Notes under the pieces: model-generated
Seen by the model: only the letters and a program-made list of their open reading frames with translations
What the model was told of the DNA's origin: nothing
Database searches by the model: none
Shown: positions 23,000 through 25,914 of the stretch, one piece after another
Position numbering within the stretch: the stretch's first letter is position 1
How the letters are laid out: each line of letters opens with the position of its first letter
Origin: an uncultured Lachnospiraceae bacterium
Lineage (GTDB): Bacteria > Bacillota > Clostridia > Lachnospirales > Lachnospiraceae
Reading direction: 5' to 3'
Assembly (NCBI GenBank): GCA_947003375.1
Contig: CAMQOJ010000005.1
Location: 1-25,914, forward strand
DNA: 25,914 bases
Position numbers and translations under genes: made by a program

Positions 23000-23476
23000 A
23001 TGGCAAACGAAGAGAAAAAAGATTTCAACGCGATGCTGAACGACAGTAAGGACATGCCCAAGATCCAGATCATAACGGATGAGAAGAGCATCCTGAAATA
23101 CGGCGGGGACAGGATGTATTTCGCGCCGCCAATGGACTATGACAGGGTGATGCACCTCGTGCCTTTCGGAAAGCTGTTGACCGTAGGGGCCATACGGGAA
23201 TATTTTGCCAGACAGAGTGGCGCGGATTTTACAGAGCCGATCACTGCGGGCATATTCGTCTCAATCGCCGCCTGGGCAAGCTTCCAGCGCACGGACCGCA
23301 AGACGCCCTACTGGCGGACGCTCAAGGCAGACGGGGAGCTGAACGCGAAATTTCCCGGCGGCATAGAGGCGCAGAAGGAGCTGCTGGAAAAAGAAGGGCA
23401 CACTGTCATACAGAAGGGAAGGACGAATATCAGGTATTACGTCAGGGATTACGAGAAGGCGCTGTTCGAGCTGTGA
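23000..23476 (+). CDS. MGMT-family (alkyltransferase-like) protein without catalytic Cys
   Basis: A 158-aa protein from ATG 23000 with AGGAGGTG at 22986-22993; the open frame upstream is not used. The middle and C-terminal part has the MGMT DNA-binding layout: VPFGKLLTVGAIREYFARQ (compare IPxGxVxTYGxIA), then TPYWRTLKADGEL where active enzymes have PCHRVI-x-x-G-L, then GIEAQKELLEKEGH (compare GxxxQxxLLxxEG). The acceptor Cys is replaced (PYW, 103-105), as in alkyltransferase-like proteins that bind alkylated guanine and hand it to excision repair. The N-terminal 50 residues are extra. It stands alone with no repair gene near. Confidence 0.8.
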   Translation: MANEEKKDFNAMLNDSKDMPKIQIITDEKSILKYGGDRMYFAPPMDYDRVMHLVPFGKLLTVGAIREYFARQSGADFTEPITAGIFVSIAAWASFQRTDRKTPYWRTLKADGELNAKFPGGIEAQKELLEKEGHTVIQKGRTNIRYYVRDYEKALFEL

Positions 23477-23557
23477 TTCCGGACAGAGGGACGGCAGGCT
23501 GTTCCATCTGGGAGGCCTCGCTTGCGGAAAACGCGGGCTTCCTAGAGCTGTGGCGCG

Positions 23558-24697
23558 TCACCCGGCCTTCAGCCCAAGGCAGCCTGCCCTTTTCTTAAAG
23601 CTGAGGTACTGTCTTTCGGTGATGAAGTCTTCTCTGGCGACAGAGGCCGTAAAGCGGAAGTCCACTTCCCCCATGGCTTTCAGGGCTGCCTGCCTTATGG
23701 TCATCTCGCCGAACTGATAGGGCGCGTCCAAGTCCTTCATATATTCCCCTTCAAATGCCTTATTATGGTCGAACAGGGGATGGCAGCCCAGAATCTCCAT
23801 GGTTTCCATATCATAGAAAAAGCCCCAGTTCTGTCCATGTCTGTCACGGTTGCTAATCAGGAAGTCCACAATCCACATCTTGTAGATGCTTTCCCGGTCA
23901 ATCCGGAACATTTCCTCCTCCGGGTTCATGCCGTTTACATTACAGTAGGAGATGAACTCCATGCCTGTCAGAATCGCTTTTGCCTCTGTGGTCATGCAGG
24001 GACACATGCAGACATATTTGTCTTCATCCTTCCCGGCCTCGTAGTGGACATGTTCCACATTCATTTTGTCCAGCAGATTGGAGCACATAACCTCTATCCT
24101 GGACTCCATATTTCCATTCGCCCCCAGCTTATAGAGCCACAGATTGCCGTCCGGATGGCGTCTCCACGCCTTCGCATAGGCTCCGTTGGTGGTCAGTTCA
24201 GGCGTGATCATGGAACCCTGGAGGGTGAGTGATTTTCCATGCAGTGCCACCTGCGCCACTATCTCGTTCAAAGGATTCTGCTTCACATCGACTTTGCTCC
24301 AGGTAATTTCCTTATCATCGTCAAACTTCAGCCAATAGGAATCCGATACGGACACCGCCCTGCAGGTCATGGCAATCCTGACCCGCTGCTCATCAGTCCC
24401 GGTCTGCTCAAAGCGGAACAGATTATAAATCCATTTCGCGTTGGCGCGGCTTAAGAGCAATACCCTGTTAGCCAGCCAACTGACGATGGCTTCCTCGTTC
24501 TTTCTGGCTGCTATCATGGACTGCGTCATGTCATAGGAGGATTTTATGCTGCCCGGGTCTGGCATCTTGCGCAGCTTCCCTCTGACAGGATAGGGCAGGT
24601 ATTTCTCATTCAGGATTTCATATTGCAGCGTCTCGAAATCTACCTTCATGACTTCCATATCTTTCAGCATTATCGTAAAAGGCCTGACACCGTTCAT
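23558..24697 (-). CDS. HipA-like kinase-fold protein
   Basis: A 379-aa protein with a HipA/PI3K-type kinase C-terminal half: NLWLYKLGANG (Lys190, nucleotide-binding), ESRIEVMCSNLL, then the catalytic segment DFLISNRDRHGQNWGFFYD (Asp285, Asn290) and HPLFDHNKAF (Asp310). HipA kinases phosphorylate a glutamyl-tRNA synthetase or other targets; the N-terminal 150 residues here do not look like the E. coli HipA N-terminal domain. No HipB-like antitoxin is beside it. GAGGTG ribosome site before ATG 24697. A candidate promoter and an inverted repeat lie upstream. Substrate and whether it is toxic are unknown. Confidence 0.78.
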   Translation of the reverse strand: MNGVRPFTIMLKDMEVMKVDFETLQYEILNEKYLPYPVRGKLRKMPDPGSIKSSYDMTQSMIAARKNEEAIVSWLANRVLLLSRANAKWIYNLFRFEQTGTDEQRVRIAMTCRAVSVSDSYWLKFDDDKEITWSKVDVKQNPLNEIVAQVALHGKSLTLQGSMITPELTTNGAYAKAWRRHPDGNLWLYKLGANGNMESRIEVMCSNLLDKMNVEHVHYEAGKDEDKYVCMCPCMTTEAKAILTGMEFISYCNVNGMNPEEEMFRIDRESIYKMWIVDFLISNRDRHGQNWGFFYDMETMEILGCHPLFDHNKAFEGEYMKDLDAPYQFGEMTIRQAALKAMGEVDFRFTASVAREDFITERQYLSFKKRAGCLGLKAG

Positions 24698-24750
24698 TTG
24701 GGCACCTCGTTTCTTTTAAAGCTGGTTCTTTTCCGGCACTTCATTTTTTA

Positions 24751-24784
24751 CAGTGTATCAGGTATTCTGACGAACTACAATACC
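24751..24784 (-). promoter_or_regulatory. Candidate promoter and inverted repeat for the HipA-like gene
   Basis: On the minus strand TTGTAG and TACACT are 17 nt apart. GGTATT (24761-24766) and AATACC (24779-24784), extended by CAG/CTG, form an inverted repeat over the -35 and spacer, as an operator would. The rest of 24785-24934 shows no gene. Confidence 0.4.
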
Positions 24785-24934
24785 CTGAAAGTGCTTGCGG
24801 GCTGTCTGGCTGTCCTCTTTTGGAGGAAGCGTGCTAATAGAGCAGAAATTAGTCGGAGATTCTGGGATTTTCAACATTTTCTTGGTTGAGCATCTGCTTT
24901 CTAGCGCTTTTGTGTCCCTGCTTTGTAGGCAAGC

Positions 24935-25914
24935 CTACCTTTTGCAGTATCTTTTCCCACATATCTGCTCTGACTGCCGGTACTCTGACACGGTCTTACC
25001 GGCTATTTTGCATGCCTTCTCCAGGGAACACTGCAGCTCCTTCATGATATTCTCTATGATTTCGATTACCTGGCTGGCGCTGCCTTCCGACCTGCTGTCC
25101 TCCATCATCTCTCTTATGGCCTGGCACACGTTGTATTCTCCCTTCTCTGTCTTATATCTCTTTTTATTTTCCTCAAATCTCTTTATGCCCATCAATACGC
25201 CCAACGTCTGGGCAGTCTCCTCATCCATCTTCTGGTAAACCGCATTTTTGTCCAGCAGCTCCTTCAGCCGTTCCTTGTCCCTGCGGCAGGCCAGAATCAT
25301 AAACAGCTCCCGCAGCGATGTCTGGAAGCCGGAGCAGTCCACAAGCTCATTGGCACATACGAGGCGCATGGGATAATCTGCAAAGCACTCTTTCCATGCC
25401 CCATCACCCACATGCCCGGACATGTTTTCCCCAAAATCCATCATGTCCTTCAGGCTCCTTGGGCCGTCCCACTCCTCTGCCCCATGGTACAGGCATAGTG
25501 TATAGACAGGCGAAAAACGCTCCTCTCTGCGCACTTCGCTCAGCCGTTCCCCCTCATTGGCGTAGACCCGCGTCCCCGCCCTGTCCAGCTCCCGGTTCGC
25601 CCTCTGGGCTCCCCGTATCTGCTTTTCATATTCCCGACAGTCATAATCCATGATGCGCCAGGGCATGATGTAGTTCACATCACTCTGGCTCTCCACCGCC
25701 AGGATTTTCAGCTCCTTGCCGGATTTCAGCCTCCTCTTGATGTCGCGCGTCCGCTGTCCCCCTTTCTCCCCTGGCTTCCCATGATATACTTCCGATGCCT
25801 CCGCCAGCTCTCCCGCGTCCACCACCTGCTGCCCCTTAAAATACATCTGGTTGAACAGGTCGGCGAATCGTTTGTCGTCCTCCAGATAGGACAGCATCGC
25901 ATTGTTCTCCGCTC
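24935..25914 (-). CDS. Rpn-family recombination-promoting nuclease/putative transposase, 5' end outside window
   Basis: The visible 325 or so residues match the Rpn (PD-(D/E)XK) family: NAMLSYLEDDKRFADLFNQ at the start, then a KILAVESQSDVNYIMPWR segment that carries the E-x-Q variant of the nuclease motif, YTLCLYHGAEEWDGPRSL, and a helical C-terminus (EGSASQVIEIIENIMKELQ). The ATG at 25897 is probably internal, since the frame stays open and sensible (ENNAM) to the window end; family members usually start 10-20 residues earlier. Rpn proteins cut DNA and promote recA-independent recombination and often turn up near mobile or variable regions. Confidence 0.82.
   Translation of the reverse strand, partial: AENNAMLSYLEDDKRFADLFNQMYFKGQQVVDAGELAEASEVYHGKPGEKGGQRTRDIKRRLKSGKELKILAVESQSDVNYIMPWRIMDYDCREYEKQIRGAQRANRELDRAGTRVYANEGERLSEVRREERFSPVYTLCLYHGAEEWDGPRSLKDMMDFGENMSGHVGDGAWKECFADYPMRLVCANELVDCSGFQTSLRELFMILACRRDKERLKELLDKNAVYQKMDEETAQTLGVLMGIKRFEENKKRYKTEKGEYNVCQAIREMMEDSRSEGSASQVIEIIENIMKELQCSLEKACKIAGKTVSEYRQSEQICGKRYCKR

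Noticed and set aside
24925..24938. GTAGGCAAGCCTAC palindrome at the end of the Rpn gene
   Set aside because: Two-base loop, no T-run after it, and part of the coding end; probably chance.
1..25914. CRISPR arrays, tRNA or rRNA genes
   Set aside because: No regularly spaced direct repeats and no cloverleaf or rRNA-like segments were seen by eye on either strand.

Overview
The window reads as chromosomal DNA of a Gram-positive anaerobe of the Clostridia, most likely a Lachnospiraceae member. Grounds: strong AGGAGG-type ribosome sites, glutaminyl-tRNA synthetase used as a core gene, DUF6062 and DUF2225 proteins, a purine pathway ending in a PurO-type IMP cyclohydrolase, and a giant MBG-repeat surface protein with a C-terminal anchor. 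This placement is inference; no rRNA or tRNA gene was found that would fix the taxon.

Layout. (1) 1-6440 is an accessory region. It starts with a primase/replication-type gene broken by an in-frame TAG, followed by an excisionase-like HTH protein, a small conserved protein of unknown function coupled to a lipoprotein DNA-entry-type nuclease, a tight three-gene cassette (TOPRIM-like protein, DUF4869-like protein, small P-loop ATPase), the debris of a ParM/ParR plasmid-partition locus with two further broken genes, and a JAMM-domain protein with a 57-aa partner. This looks like a decaying integrated plasmid or conjugative element into which, or beside which, a compact three-gene cassette of unknown function is kept intact. 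(2) 6441-10208 holds a FliD-like repeat protein behind a sigma-28-like promoter, a DUF6062 Cys-rich protein, a TetR regulator whose promoter carries a perfect 16-bp palindrome, and a membrane-anchored acidic protein. (3) 10209-18130 is mostly housekeeping on the minus strand: DUF2225 protein and MocR regulator, glnS, a Nudix hydrolase and a predicted PD-(D/E)XK nuclease, then the last two steps of IMP synthesis split over two genes (AICAR formyltransferase domain and PurO). A ZTP riboswitch with its terminator lies in the purO leader. (4) 18175-22782 encodes one 1535-aa secreted transglutaminase-like, MBG/YDG-repeat surface protein with a near-consensus promoter. (5) 22783-25914 has an MGMT-like protein without the catalytic cysteine, a HipA-like kinase without a HipB beside it, and the 3' part of an Rpn-family nuclease cut by the window edge.

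How it works together. The ZTP riboswitch senses ZTP/ZMP (AICAR), which is the substrate of the formyltransferase encoded downstream, so the purO-formyltransferase transcript has a clear feedback logic. The three-gene cassette at 2813-4393 has its own promoter, start/stop overlaps throughout and the ATPase plus TOPRIM logic known from several defence systems; it is the best candidate here for an undescribed system. The nonsense codons in the left region are of two kinds (TAG and TAA), which argues for decay rather than for recoding.
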